Positions 8,592 to 17,200 of a stretch of DNA of 42,581 nt are shown in pieces; position 1 is the stretch's first letter, and every line of letters starts with the position of its first letter. The stretch is from CAYFJO01 sp964343305. Its GTDB lineage: Bacteria; Planctomycetota; Planctomycetia; Pirellulales; Pirellulaceae. Position numbers and translations under genes: made by a program. The stretch spans positions 1-42,581 of the forward strand of contig CAYFJO010000043.1 in NCBI GenBank assembly GCA_964343305.1, written 5' to 3'. The notes under the pieces were generated by a model that made no database searches, was not told where the DNA came from, and worked only from the letters and a program-made list of their open reading frames with translations.

Positions 8592-9770
8592 TCACGCTTT
8601 TTGTTGTGATTCCTCTCGACAAAGCAACAATGAATATCCCGTCGCTTGGCCCAAATTCGCAAACCGATGACGTGTCTCTTCCGAAATCGGCGTCGGAATA
8701 TCCCATACGATGTGAACGGTCTGTGTGACGCGAGCACGAGTCGTACGTCGCTCGGTCATCAGTTCCATGAACCTCGCCAGCAATTGCTCGCCGCGTTCCG
8801 ACGAGTTGACGACAAATGAGTTGCGTCCGTACCAGAGCGTCTCGAAAACAAAATCGTCATCCATCTGCCCGTTGAAGTCAGCGACGTTCAGCACTTCGAC
8901 CGGCCAGCGACGTAGCGGCAGTCGATAAACGGTCGTCGAGGCCTTCGCAGCGGCTGCTTGATCATCGGTGATATACAAAAACGACTCGCCACGCCGCGCA
9001 AACACTCGTAACTCATTGAGCAACTTTCTGCGGGGCGACTTGGTGCGAACGGTTACCGGATCGCGCGGCGTCATCGCATCGACCCAACTGCTGGGAAGCG
9101 GCAGCGGAAAATACGATCGGTCGTAGAGATTCGCGCGGCGTAAATAGTCCACCACAACAACAACGAAGCCCAACCCCAGCATCACTCGGATCATCGTCAG
9201 ATTCGCGGAGTCCAACCGGTCCGCCGCAAGCTTGTCGCGGTCCGACATCAGGATCGGGTCGAGCGGTTCCTCTTCGATCAACACGTCAGACTTGACGCCT
9301 TCCTGCTCCTCAGTCGCGCCGATTTGCGCTTCCAGGCTGTCGTCGATTGTAGCTGCCGATCGCTGCTTCTTCTCTTTCTTCCAATCCGGCGTCGCGCCTT
9401 CGTTGAAACTTTGCAAGTACTTGATGTCCGATTCGTCCATCCCGGCCTTGTCGAGAAAGTCGTCTTTGGTGTCTTCAGCGAATCGAATCTGCGCCACTTC
9501 CTCTTCACGCGCCGACGTCGCTGCCTGGTGAGCAAGTTCCTGCCTGTCGAGTTGCTCTTGGATCTGTTTGCTACGGTCCACCTGAATGCGATTCACATAC
9601 GAATTGGAATTGATCTTCGCAGCGACAAACGCGGCCACCCCAAACAGCAACGCGACATAAACGAGCCAACCCCGTCGCCGCAGCAGCAGGTGTAACAACC
9701 ACAACAGCGGCATGCACAGCCACAAGGCAATGCTCGCGTATCCGATCGGGCTGAAAATTTCCCAGTTCAT
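8592..9770 (-). CDS. Membrane protein of unknown family
   Basis: A 392-aa protein I do not recognise. Two hydrophobic segments lie at the N-terminus (about 12-34 and 37-54: LWLCMPLLWLLHLLL; GWLVYVALLFGVAAFVAA). A long charged, probably coiled, extramembrane stretch (55-185) is rich in E, Q, D and K. A third span (~190-208: MIRVMLGLGFVVVVV) is followed by a ~180-residue C-terminal globular domain (RRKLLNELRVFARRGESFLY...; VHIVWDIPTPI). It lies between the DUF4159 gene (20-nt gap) and the DUF6288 gene (25-nt gap), so it is co-transcribed with the Exb-type genes and is a plausible inner-membrane part of the same machine. Confidence 0.8.
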   Translation of the reverse strand: MNWEIFSPIGYASIALWLCMPLLWLLHLLLRRRGWLVYVALLFGVAAFVAAKINSNSYVNRIQVDRSKQIQEQLDRQELAHQAATSAREEEVAQIRFAEDTKDDFLDKAGMDESDIKYLQSFNEGATPDWKKEKKQRSAATIDDSLEAQIGATEEQEGVKSDVLIEEEPLDPILMSDRDKLAADRLDSANLTMIRVMLGLGFVVVVVDYLRRANLYDRSYFPLPLPSSWVDAMTPRDPVTVRTKSPRRKLLNELRVFARRGESFLYITDDQAAAAKASTTVYRLPLRRWPVEVLNVADFNGQMDDDFVFETLWYGRNSFVVNSSERGEQLLARFMELMTERRTTRARVTQTVHIVWDIPTPISEETRHRFANLGQATGYSLLLCREESQQKA

Positions 9771-9789
9771 TGTCGCTTATCCGATAATT

Positions 9790-11445
9790 CTATTTTCGCA
9801 GCTTCTTCACTGCGTCGTCCCACTGGTTAAACGCGTAGTACACCAGATTCACACCAAGGTGCATCGCCGCATCGCGCATCTCCGGCGTCACGTCGCTGTA
9901 TCCTGGCGACTTCCACGCATCGTTCATATCGCCTGGATGATAAAACGCGATCCAGCGGCCTTCGTGCTTCAACCCCAACGCCCGCCGTCCGCCGTGATGC
10001 CAAAACGCGGGCGCGCCGTTTGGGAATCCATAAGGCAGTTGATACAACATGTCGTCGTCCGCGATATCCAAAAGCTGCTTGTCCGGAAACACTTGCCGAA
10101 TGAAGCCCCGGAACGAGCGATCAAATTCGGCGCTACCGGCGTCGGCAATTAACATCCCGCCCTTCAAGCAGTACTGGCGCAAGATCTTCTGGTCATTCGA
10201 CGAGACCCGCCCTATGCCGCGGTTACCGGTCAGGAAGACAAACGGCGGAAAGCCATCTTCCGGATATTTGTCCAACAACGCAATCGAGTGGCTTTCCCCA
10301 TTCGCGGCGATCTTCTTGAACCCAGTAGCCTGAGCGAACGCGCGCAGGAAATTAATATCCGCGGCAGTCTGGTTCATGCCATCGTCCCAGCCGGCCCCGC
10401 CATGATCGAGGTGGATCAAGCGAATCTTGTAGTTTTCCATGCCTTCCGGCCAGCCGCCTTTCGTGCCGCCGCCCTTGCCCATCTTTCCGGCTTTGGCATT
10501 CACACTGGCCTGATACGTGTGCTGCGTTTGTTCATCCATAACGCGATCGACCTCGGTGTCATCCAAGTCTGGCTGGGCGAACAGGATCGCCGAATTGGGC
10601 CGCAGTGTGAGGGTCTTCGTTTTCTTTTTCTTCGGCTTCACGACTTTGACCATCGCGACCACCGGATTGCCGCTGCCCTTGGGCACGCGATACGGCTCGA
10701 CACACCCACGCATTTGGAGCAGCCACGGGATCAGAATCAAAATCAGAACGTGAGTGGAAAAGCTCGCATAGATACTACGCCGTGCTCGCGGGTCGCGGCC
10801 ATGCGTTCGGACGTCTTCGAGCACTCGATCGCCTTGCATCGGCGGACCCGTCTTGCGAGTGAACGCCGAGTAAACCGAGCGGCATCGCAACATCGCATGC
10901 AGCCAGGCAGCATACATGCCAACGGCTAAAGCCGGCCAACACATGGACCACCAAAAAACGATCGCTGTAGCGCGATCTTGCGCTCCGCCGTTGAATTCAA
11001 ATTCCGCCCGCACCACCGCAAAGATCGCCAGCCACACAACCACCGCGTAGGCGGCCACGGCAGGATAGACCAACACCAGCGCCGCGCGCAGCAAATGGTA
11101 AGTCGGCGTGATTCGCACGAGACTCAACACGCCGCATGCGCCACAAACCGTGCCGACGATCCCAAACGCCAAGAAGCAGATTGTAAGCGCCGATGCCAGA
11201 CCATTGTCGTCAAGTAGTATCGCCACGTTCGCATTGCTATCAAGCATTGCCACAAGCGCGGGCGGTCCAAACTTCCAAATCAAGAAACCCAACCCTGCAA
11301 GCATACCGGTCGCGACACTGACCACTAACGCTTTATACGCAGACGGTCGCGTCGGAATCTCGTCGATCCTGGCGGTGTGCGGCTGTGTTTGGGATTCGGT
11401 CACTAATGCGTGGCGTTGAGAAGGGCTTGCCGTTAAACGAGTCAA
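9790..11445 (-). CDS. DUF4159 domain protein with multi-span membrane N-terminus
   Basis: A 551-aa protein. The N-terminal half has about five membrane spans (near 38-58, 80-108, 115-143, 160-185, 225-245). A Lys-rich linker (VVKPKKKKTKTLTLR) leads into a C-terminal DUF4159 domain (about 330-550). This contains NYKIRLIHLDHGGAGWDDGM, ESHSIALLDKYPEDGFPPFV, FLTGNRGIGRVSS and LKGGMLIADAGS, and resembles glutamine-amidotransferase-like folds without a clear catalytic triad. DUF4159 genes commonly sit beside ExbB/ExbD and MoxR/DUF58 genes in planctomycetes. The frame begins at a TTG preceded by GAGG, 8 nt after the TonB-like gene; a GTG at about residue 15 is an alternative start. Confidence 0.85.
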   Translation of the reverse strand: MTRLTASPSQRHALVTESQTQPHTARIDEIPTRPSAYKALVVSVATGMLAGLGFLIWKFGPPALVAMLDSNANVAILLDDNGLASALTICFLAFGIVGTVCGACGVLSLVRITPTYHLLRAALVLVYPAVAAYAVVVWLAIFAVVRAEFEFNGGAQDRATAIVFWWSMCWPALAVGMYAAWLHAMLRCRSVYSAFTRKTGPPMQGDRVLEDVRTHGRDPRARRSIYASFSTHVLILILIPWLLQMRGCVEPYRVPKGSGNPVVAMVKVVKPKKKKTKTLTLRPNSAILFAQPDLDDTEVDRVMDEQTQHTYQASVNAKAGKMGKGGGTKGGWPEGMENYKIRLIHLDHGGAGWDDGMNQTAADINFLRAFAQATGFKKIAANGESHSIALLDKYPEDGFPPFVFLTGNRGIGRVSSNDQKILRQYCLKGGMLIADAGSAEFDRSFRGFIRQVFPDKQLLDIADDDMLYQLPYGFPNGAPAFWHHGGRRALGLKHEGRWIAFYHPGDMNDAWKSPGYSDVTPEMRDAAMHLGVNLVYYAFNQWDDAVKKLRK

Positions 11446-11453
11446 AGCCTCAG

Positions 11454-11951
11454 CTACTTAAACAAATCTTCCTCTTCCTCGATTGGCGGCAGGTCCGGTA
11501 AGTCGGGACCGTCCGCTTTCTTTTTCAATTCTTTTTCGATTGCGGATTTAGGTTCCTTGGCCGTTGGATCATCAGACGTGCCATCGGGCTTTGGCGGCGT
11601 GTTCCGTGTATCAGGGTTCGCTGGTTTGGAAGTGGCCGTCGTGTCGGGAGTTGAATCGCCCTTAGCAAAACGCTCACTGAGATCCTGCGGGCTGATTCCG
11701 TGACGCTCGGCGATCTTGCGCAGCGACTTGGTTGCTTCATCCACAGCCAAGTCGAGGCGTTCTTCTTCGCTCAACGACGAAGTGTCTTCGCCAAGAACCT
11801 CGTTTTTCAAGTACCGAACGCTGAAGACGCCCACGAGCACGACATGGACGATCACTGTGAAGGCCAGAATGGTCACGACGGGGCGTCCACGAAAATCGCT
11901 CATTAACGAATCAGGGCTGACTTCATCGGCGGTAGATTGTTCTGTTGTCAT
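11454..11951 (-). CDS. TonB/TolA-like single-span protein
   Basis: The frame is open from 12011, but the ATG at 11951 has AAGGA 7 nt upstream, and the extension is encoded by a hairpin repeat (11974-12023). I therefore take 11951, giving 165 aa. A short cytoplasmic N-terminus precedes one membrane span (about 27-46: VVTILAFTVIVHVVLVGVF). The span has a T-x3-H pair in the place of the S-x3-H pair of TonB. The rest is a hydrophilic, Pro/Lys/Asp/Glu-rich tail ending ...PPIEEEEDLFK, with no TonB C-terminal domain. It directly follows exbB-exbD-exbD, so it is the likely energy-transducing or linking partner of that complex. The assignment rests on topology and context. Confidence 0.75.
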   Translation of the reverse strand: MTTEQSTADEVSPDSLMSDFRGRPVVTILAFTVIVHVVLVGVFSVRYLKNEVLGEDTSSLSEEERLDLAVDEATKSLRKIAERHGISPQDLSERFAKGDSTPDTTATSKPANPDTRNTPPKPDGTSDDPTAKEPKSAIEKELKKKADGPDLPDLPPIEEEEDLFK

Positions 11952-11973
11952 TGTTTGTCCTTTGTGAGTTTTC

Positions 11974-12023
11974 GTAGCGGCAGTCGTGAGACTTCCGGAC
12001 TGAACTCTCACGAGTTCAGCTAC
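11974..12023. repeat. GTAG-headed inverted hairpin pair (REPIN-like), locus 2
   Basis: A GTAGC head followed by AGTC-GTGA-GACT faces an inverted GTAGC unit with GAACTC-GTGA-GAGTTC. It occupies the spacer between the second exbD and the TonB-like gene and creates the spurious N-terminal extension of the latter's frame. Confidence 0.6.
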
Positions 12024-12032
12024 AACAACTTG

Positions 12033-12446
12033 CTATTTCTCTTCTCCCACCGCCTCGATGATCCCGCCCGCTTCGGCGATTGCTTTGAGGACGGGCTCAA
12101 ATGTCTCTTTTGACAAATTCGCGTCGCATTTAAACTGGACGTGACGTTGTTCGTCGGCGACGGTCTTGGACAACAACGCTCGCACTCCCCACTCGACGTC
12201 CTTAGCGTTGTCCACACGGTCGCCGTCGAAGTAGATCACGCCCTCGGGATCAATCGCCACGCGAGCGGCCACGACCGCTTCGGTCTTTTGGACTTGCTCG
12301 GACGTAGGCAGGTCGATCGGCAAATCCTTGTCCTTGGCAAATTCGCTGAGCAATAGGAAGAAGATGATCAGCAAAAACGCGATATCCCCCATGCTGGCCA
12401 CGGGCACTTGAACTTTGCGACGTCTTTTCTTTCGCGATGGTTTCAC
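12033..12446 (-). CDS. exbD: ExbD/TolR biopolymer transport protein (second copy)
   Basis: A 137-aa protein starting at GTG, 2 nt after the stop of the first exbD. A basic cytoplasmic N-terminus (KPSRKKRRRKVQVP) precedes one membrane span (MGDIAFLLIIFFLLLSEFAK) that contains the conserved proton-path aspartate. The C-terminal periplasmic ExbD/TolR domain (~45-137) includes VAIDPEGVIYFDGDRV and VQFKCDANLS. ExbD homologues dimerise inside an ExbB pentamer and couple the proton-motive force to a TonB- or TolA-like partner. Two diverged ExbD genes side by side suggest a heterodimer or two alternative stators. Confidence 0.93.
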   Translation of the reverse strand: MKPSRKKRRRKVQVPVASMGDIAFLLIIFFLLLSEFAKDKDLPIDLPTSEQVQKTEAVVAARVAIDPEGVIYFDGDRVDNAKDVEWGVRALLSKTVADEQRHVQFKCDANLSKETFEPVLKAIAEAGGIIEAVGEEK

Positions 12447-12448
12447 GG

Positions 12449-12865
12449 TTATTCGTCTTCCTCGACGATGGCGACAACACCACCATTGGAACTGATCGCG
12501 GCGAGGACTTGAAAGTAGGATTCATAGGCAGTCATGTTTGTGGATTCGAGCATGATGACCCGTTTATCCGGCGGTTGCTCGGCAAGCTTTAGTGCGGCCA
12601 GTCTTGCGTTAAGATTCTCGACCGTCACTTTTTTGTCGCTGAAGTAGATGTCCGATCCGCGAAGATTGACGATCGACGTCTTGTCCACCTGCGATTCGGC
12701 TTGCTTCTCACCCGTCGGCAAGTCGGCAGTGATGCTTTTGACTTTGACCAACGTCGTCGCCACCAGAAAATAAATGATCAACAAGAACGCGATGTCGGAA
12801 AACGAACCGGTGGGGATCACACCCGTGCGATGTTTCTTTTCTTGTTGTTTGCGATGTTTGGACAT
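12449..12865 (-). CDS. exbD: ExbD/TolR biopolymer transport protein (first copy)
   Basis: A 138-aa protein. The basic N-terminus (SKHRKQQEKKHRTGV) is followed by a single span (GSFSDIAFLLIIYFLVATT) with the conserved ExbD aspartate in the S-D-I-A-F context. A periplasmic domain follows (ADLPTGEKQAESQVDKTSIV; VIMLESTNMTAYESYFQVL). It lies 25 nt after exbB and 2 nt before the second exbD, so all three are one transcription unit. With ExbB it should form a proton-driven inner-membrane motor for an envelope process. The partners are probably the TonB-like protein downstream and, by context, the giant exported proteins upstream. Confidence 0.93.
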   Translation of the reverse strand: MSKHRKQQEKKHRTGVIPTGSFSDIAFLLIIYFLVATTLVKVKSITADLPTGEKQAESQVDKTSIVNLRGSDIYFSDKKVTVENLNARLAALKLAEQPPDKRVIMLESTNMTAYESYFQVLAAISSNGGVVAIVEEDE

Positions 12866-12890
12866 GTTGTTCTGTTTTGTTTAACGCCGA

Positions 12891-13535
12891 TCAATGATGC
12901 GTCAGGATAAACTCGACCAGGTCGGTCGTTGATTCCTCGATTTCCAATTCAATCTCATCGCTCCAACGATTGAATACACTCTGCGGGATAACCGCGGACA
13001 GCGCGATGATCAGACCGACTGCGGTCGTCACCAAAGCTTCGGCAATTCCGGCGGCAACAGCGCCGCCGCTGCCCGACACGCTGCCGGCGTCAGCCAGGCC
13101 CGAGAAGGACGCGATCATTCCGGTGACCGTTCCGGTCATGCCCAGCAGCGGCGCCGCTGTTCCAACCGTCGTTAGCACGTCCAGCCGTTTGTTCACGACA
13201 CCCATCGCCTGAGCTTCGTAATCTTCCATCACTTGAGCGACGACCATTCGCATCGTCTCGGTACTTTCGCCCTTTTCTTTCAGTTGCTGGTACGAACGCA
13301 AGCCGGCCAACACGACCGAAGCAATCGGCCCTCGCGCCGATTCACATTCCGAGATTGCACCTGCGATGTGGCCTTTTCGTAGGCTGGCCATCACTTTTGA
13401 TCGCAATGCACGCGTGTCGATTTTGCGATTCGCGCGAAACGCGATCCAACGGTCGTAGACCACCGCGAGGCTGACAAGGCTGCACAACATGAGCGGCACC
13501 ATCAGCGGCCCGCCGTTGAGAATATGTTCAAGCAT
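12891..13535 (-). CDS. exbB: ExbB/TolQ/MotA-family proton channel
   Basis: A 214-aa protein with the ExbB/TolQ layout: one N-terminal span (PLMVPLMLCSLVSLAVVYD, ~12-32), a cytoplasmic loop, then two spans. The second span contains the family signature L-L-G-M-T-G-T-V-T-G-M (~130-145), and the third is ALVTTAVGLIIALSAVIP (~165-185). It lacks the long periplasmic N-terminus of some ExbB proteins, so it is closer to TolQ in size. It forms the pentameric channel that works with ExbD. The gene follows the small PH-like gene after a 95-bp gap holding a palindromic repeat, and leads into two exbD genes. Confidence 0.93.
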   Translation of the reverse strand: MLEHILNGGPLMVPLMLCSLVSLAVVYDRWIAFRANRKIDTRALRSKVMASLRKGHIAGAISECESARGPIASVVLAGLRSYQQLKEKGESTETMRMVVAQVMEDYEAQAMGVVNKRLDVLTTVGTAAPLLGMTGTVTGMIASFSGLADAGSVSGSGGAVAAGIAEALVTTAVGLIIALSAVIPQSVFNRWSDEIELEIEESTTDLVEFILTHH

Positions 13536-13578
13536 GGTTGTTATCCGGATTCAGTTTCTAGTTCTGCTATACCAATTT

Positions 13579-13634
13579 TCTCTTATCTTAATCCCGACTC
13601 GGCAGTCTCCGCAGAGGTGTAAGATTAAGATCAG
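13579..13634. repeat. TTAAGAT-type imperfect palindromic repeat, copy 1
   Basis: CTTATCTTAATCCCGACTCG ... AGATTAAGATCAG lies in the 95-bp spacer between the small PH-like gene and exbB. It shares its core with the inverted copy at 32307-32393. Confidence 0.5.
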
Positions 13635-13975
13635 GAACCAACACCCACTCCGCCTTTCAGCGCGTCCAACACGCGCAGTCCGTCGGTTGGCGACATGGCC
13701 AGGCGGCTGAATTGCAAATCTTCGCCAGCCTCGATCACGAGTTCTCCGGTCGTGTGGCAGTAGTGACTGCCTTGGCAATCCGCGATGGGAAAGCGTTGTA
13801 TATAATGCCGCCGCGCGGCGGCCAGGACGACGACATCCTCTTCCATGACACAAACCCAAAGCGGCGTGCGCCACCACCATCGACCCGCATCAACGCTCGT
13901 GTTGCTGCGGACCACCAGCCTAGGCTCTGCGCCGCCCATTTCGGTGTTCAGGACTTTGCGTTCGCGTTTGTTCAT
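13631..13975 (-). CDS. Small conserved-looking protein, possible PH-like domain
   Basis: A 114-aa protein with no signal peptide or membrane span. After a short variable N-terminus, the pattern is a run of short strands ending in a helix: RTPLWVCVMEEDVVVLAAA, RRHYIQRFPIADC, GELVIEAGEDLQFSRLAM, then SPTDGLRVLDAL. This resembles the small bacterial PH-like (YokE/bPH-type) fold, but I cannot name a family with certainty. It sits between the second giant gene and exbB on the same strand. Its position in the train and protein-like composition favour a real gene; opposite-strand frames here look like shadows. Confidence 0.6.
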   Translation of the reverse strand: MNKRERKVLNTEMGGAEPRLVVRSNTSVDAGRWWWRTPLWVCVMEEDVVVLAAARRHYIQRFPIADCQGSHYCHTTGELVIEAGEDLQFSRLAMSPTDGLRVLDALKGGVGVGS

Positions 13976-13989
13976 AACATCGAATTGGA

Positions 13990-14215
13990 TTCAATTCCGT
14001 AAGGCCATCGGCCTGGTCGTTTGCCTAGCCCAGCCCATTGGGCTGGGTAACGCGAAATTAAAAATCATTGGTTAGGGCAAACGGCCCGGTCGTTTGTTGA
14101 TCGCACATGCAAATGGCCGGGCCGTTGGCCCTATCGTTTTATTGTGTTTCCCTATTTCCCGCCCGATGGGCTGAGCTAGGCATACTGCTGGGCCTTTGGC
14201 CCGGAACGTCGCGGG
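13990..14215. repeat. GGCC-rich short hairpin cluster in the spacer downstream of the second giant
   Basis: The 289-bp spacer 13976-14264 holds several short palindromes, including CCCAGCCC-ATT-GGGCTGGG and variants of GGCCCGG/CCGGGCC and GGGCCTTTGGCCC. I see no gene in it. These could act as transcription attenuators between the giant gene and the Exb module, or be only dispersed repeats. Confidence 0.5.
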
Positions 14216-14264
14216 ATCGCTACACATCTTGTATGCCGTCGCCGGCCGACTCGGCGTTAAACAA

Positions 14265-17200
14265 TCACCTTTGTTTCTTTAAACCCTCCAGCAGTCGCTC
14301 CCTCGCTTCCTCTTCCATTTTGATGATTCTTGCGAAGGCCGGGTCGGCCAACCGGCCTCGGCTGTATTTGGCCCAGACGCTGTCAGGGAAATCGAAGGTA
14401 GTGCGGCGGTAGATCTCGTAGGCCGTCTGCAGGTCGTCTCCCCTGCTGGATTGGGCTGCCATCCTCTCGTGGCTCAGGCCGTTCCAATACAACGCCTGGG
14501 CACGAATGTCGCGGCCGTCGTAGGACTCGTTGTCGATCACGATTTTGAATGCTTCGACTGCGGTTTTGTAATCGCCGGCTCGCATGTAATTCTGAGCCGA
14601 CCGCAGTCCGGCCAAGCCGGCGAGTTTGTCGTCGGGGAATCGGCTTTGCAGTTTGCTGAAGACCGTGGCCGCGTTGAGGCACTCTTTCGTCGCCAGTTCG
14701 CGGAAGCGGATCGCTTCGCCGGCGGCTTCGACGTCGTTCTCTTTCTTCTCCAGTGCCTCGGCTTCGTTCTTGTACGTGAGGCCCAGCTTCTGGAAGTACG
14801 AACCGAGTCGCGACATGACGGACGGAATCAATTCATGATCCGGATACTTGTAGGCGAGCTTGACGTATTCCTCGACGGCGATGTCCAGCTCGCCCATCTT
14901 TTCGTAGACCAGTGCCTTCTTGAACTGGGCCTGAGGAGCGAATTCGGTGTCGGGGTAGTCGAGCGGAATCTTCGAGAACCGCGCGAGCGCGTCCTGATAC
15001 ATGAGCTGTTTCGACGCCTCGTTCTTCGACAGGTCGGCGTATTCCTGTGCGAGATTGCCGAGCAGGTATTCGGCGTGGGCTTTCAGTTCATCGTCCTGAT
15101 GCGAAGCGATGGCTTCGGCCAGCAGTTTCTGAGCGTGACTCATCTCGCGGCGGGCGAGGCTCTCCTGATCCATCTTGCGATGGTGCTTGGCCAGCTCGAA
15201 GAAACACTCGGCCAGAGTGAAGGTGGTTCTGATGGCCACGCCGTCTTCGCCGTAGCGTTTGCTGAACGGTTCGACTGCGCCGTCAGCGCCTTTGTTGACC
15301 GACACTGTGAGCGGAAGGGCGCTAGCCCCCGGTCCCGCGCCACCGGCGGCTAGCGCCTTGCCGCTCACGGACACCGTGACTTGATCGCCGTACTTCACGG
15401 GGAAGCCGTGGAGTGCAACGGATGGCAGTTTCTTGCTGGTCGGTTTCGATGCGTAGCCGAGCGCGAAGGAGCCTTTGAAGTGACCGGAGTGGGCGGCAGT
15501 TTCTCGTAGCTGGAATGCGGTGGTGCCTCCGCTGGCGGCTTTCAGGTCGACGGTGGTGGCGTCTCGATCGGGGCCCTGGTCAAGACCGGGAGCGATCAGG
15601 CGGACGTAAAGTTTTTCGCCGACGAACGCCTTGGAGATTTCGCGGCGATAGCGGCCGTTCATGACGTCGAGGAAGGCGTCGCTGGTCAGCGTCACGGTGG
15701 TGGTGTGCCACTGGGGTTTGCCTTGCTCGTCCTTATAGGCGTAGCCGATGTAAACTTTGTCACCAGCACGAACGGCGAGGCCGTCGGGGATTTGCGATGA
15801 GGGCAACGAATCGGCGGCTGAAGTTGCGAAGCTGCGGGATGGCAGTTCGCCAAGGATCAGCGGGACGCTGAAGGAAAAGCGACCCTGGTCCAGTGGCGGC
15901 GCGTTGCTCGGGGCTTTGGCCGGCGTACCCGGGATGTAACCGGATGCTTCGTGGTCGTCTTTCGCTCCGCGAAAGGATGCACTTTCGCGGAGCGAAAGAC
16001 GACCATTCAGCTTCAGCGTGCCGGGGACACGGACGTCGAAGGGCGAGCCCGAAAGTTCTCCCGCTGCTTTGCGACCGCGGTCGGTCTGGACGTAGGCGGT
16101 GATCGTGCTGCTGCCCGCGAAGGCCAGATGCGGGGCGATGACGTCGAATCGCAGTTCGGCTCCGATCAGGGATTGCGGCGTCTGCGATTTGATCGCAGCG
16201 TGGTCCATGTGGGCGTAGTTCAGCGAACGACGCGGCAGGATGATCTCGGGGCCGTTTTCGTCATCGTCTGGCTGCTCGTTCTCGTCGGATTCGGGAGGTG
16301 GGAGTTGTTCAGTCGTGACGTTGTAGACTGCGAGCGACGGTTTGGTGTAACGGGCGTGTTCGATAGTCACAGTGCGGTCGGTGGGGATGCCAGGGTCGAG
16401 GTTTTCCTGGTCGAGATAAGTTGCGATCAGAGTGCCGCCTTCCGCGACCTGGATTTCGGAATCACGCGATGGTTCGCCCTCGATGGGGAAGATGCGGCCG
16501 AGAAAGATTCCGGAATGCGGCTGGGTTTCCAGCGCGATAACGTTCTTTCCGTTGCTGGAGCTGCCAGCTTCGGCGGCGGCGGCACCAGGCAAGCCGGCAG
16601 CTTGCCCCACGGCGGCAACCGTGAACTCGATGGTGTCGCGTTCCGGGCTGGTATCCATGTCGGGGTCGGTGATGACGATGGCGACGGCGTCGTCCATTTT
16701 GAAGCGGCGGATGTCTTCGAGGACCAGTTGCCGTTCGCCTTCGCTGTTCAGCTCGTAGTTGAGGAACGACGCGCTGATCGTGGCTGTGTTGTAGGCGACG
16801 CCGAGCCGGCCTTCGTAGCGGGCGGTTGTTCGGCCGCTGCTGCCGGCTTTGGCGATGATGCGAGTGTCTTCGTAGCGGACGGAAATCTGGTCGCCGGGAA
16901 TGACTTCCAGTTGTTGATTGTTGCGCAGTTGCCGGTAGTCGGTTTCGACCGGCAGCCGCTGTTTGCCGTCACGATCGGTCAGCGTAATCTTGTGGATGGC
17001 CGGAGCCGCGCCTTCGTGGCCGGCGATCACTAGGCGGACGATGCGGGCCTGCGTGTTGGGGCCGAAGGTGATGTTGAAGTTTGTTGCGCCGCCCGGTTCT
17101 TCGTCTGTGGCTGCTTCGATCGTGGCCGGAGTGGCAATCGTTTGACGCACGGCGGCGGGAAATGTTTTCGGATCGAACATGCTGTCCGGGGAAGGCTGCA

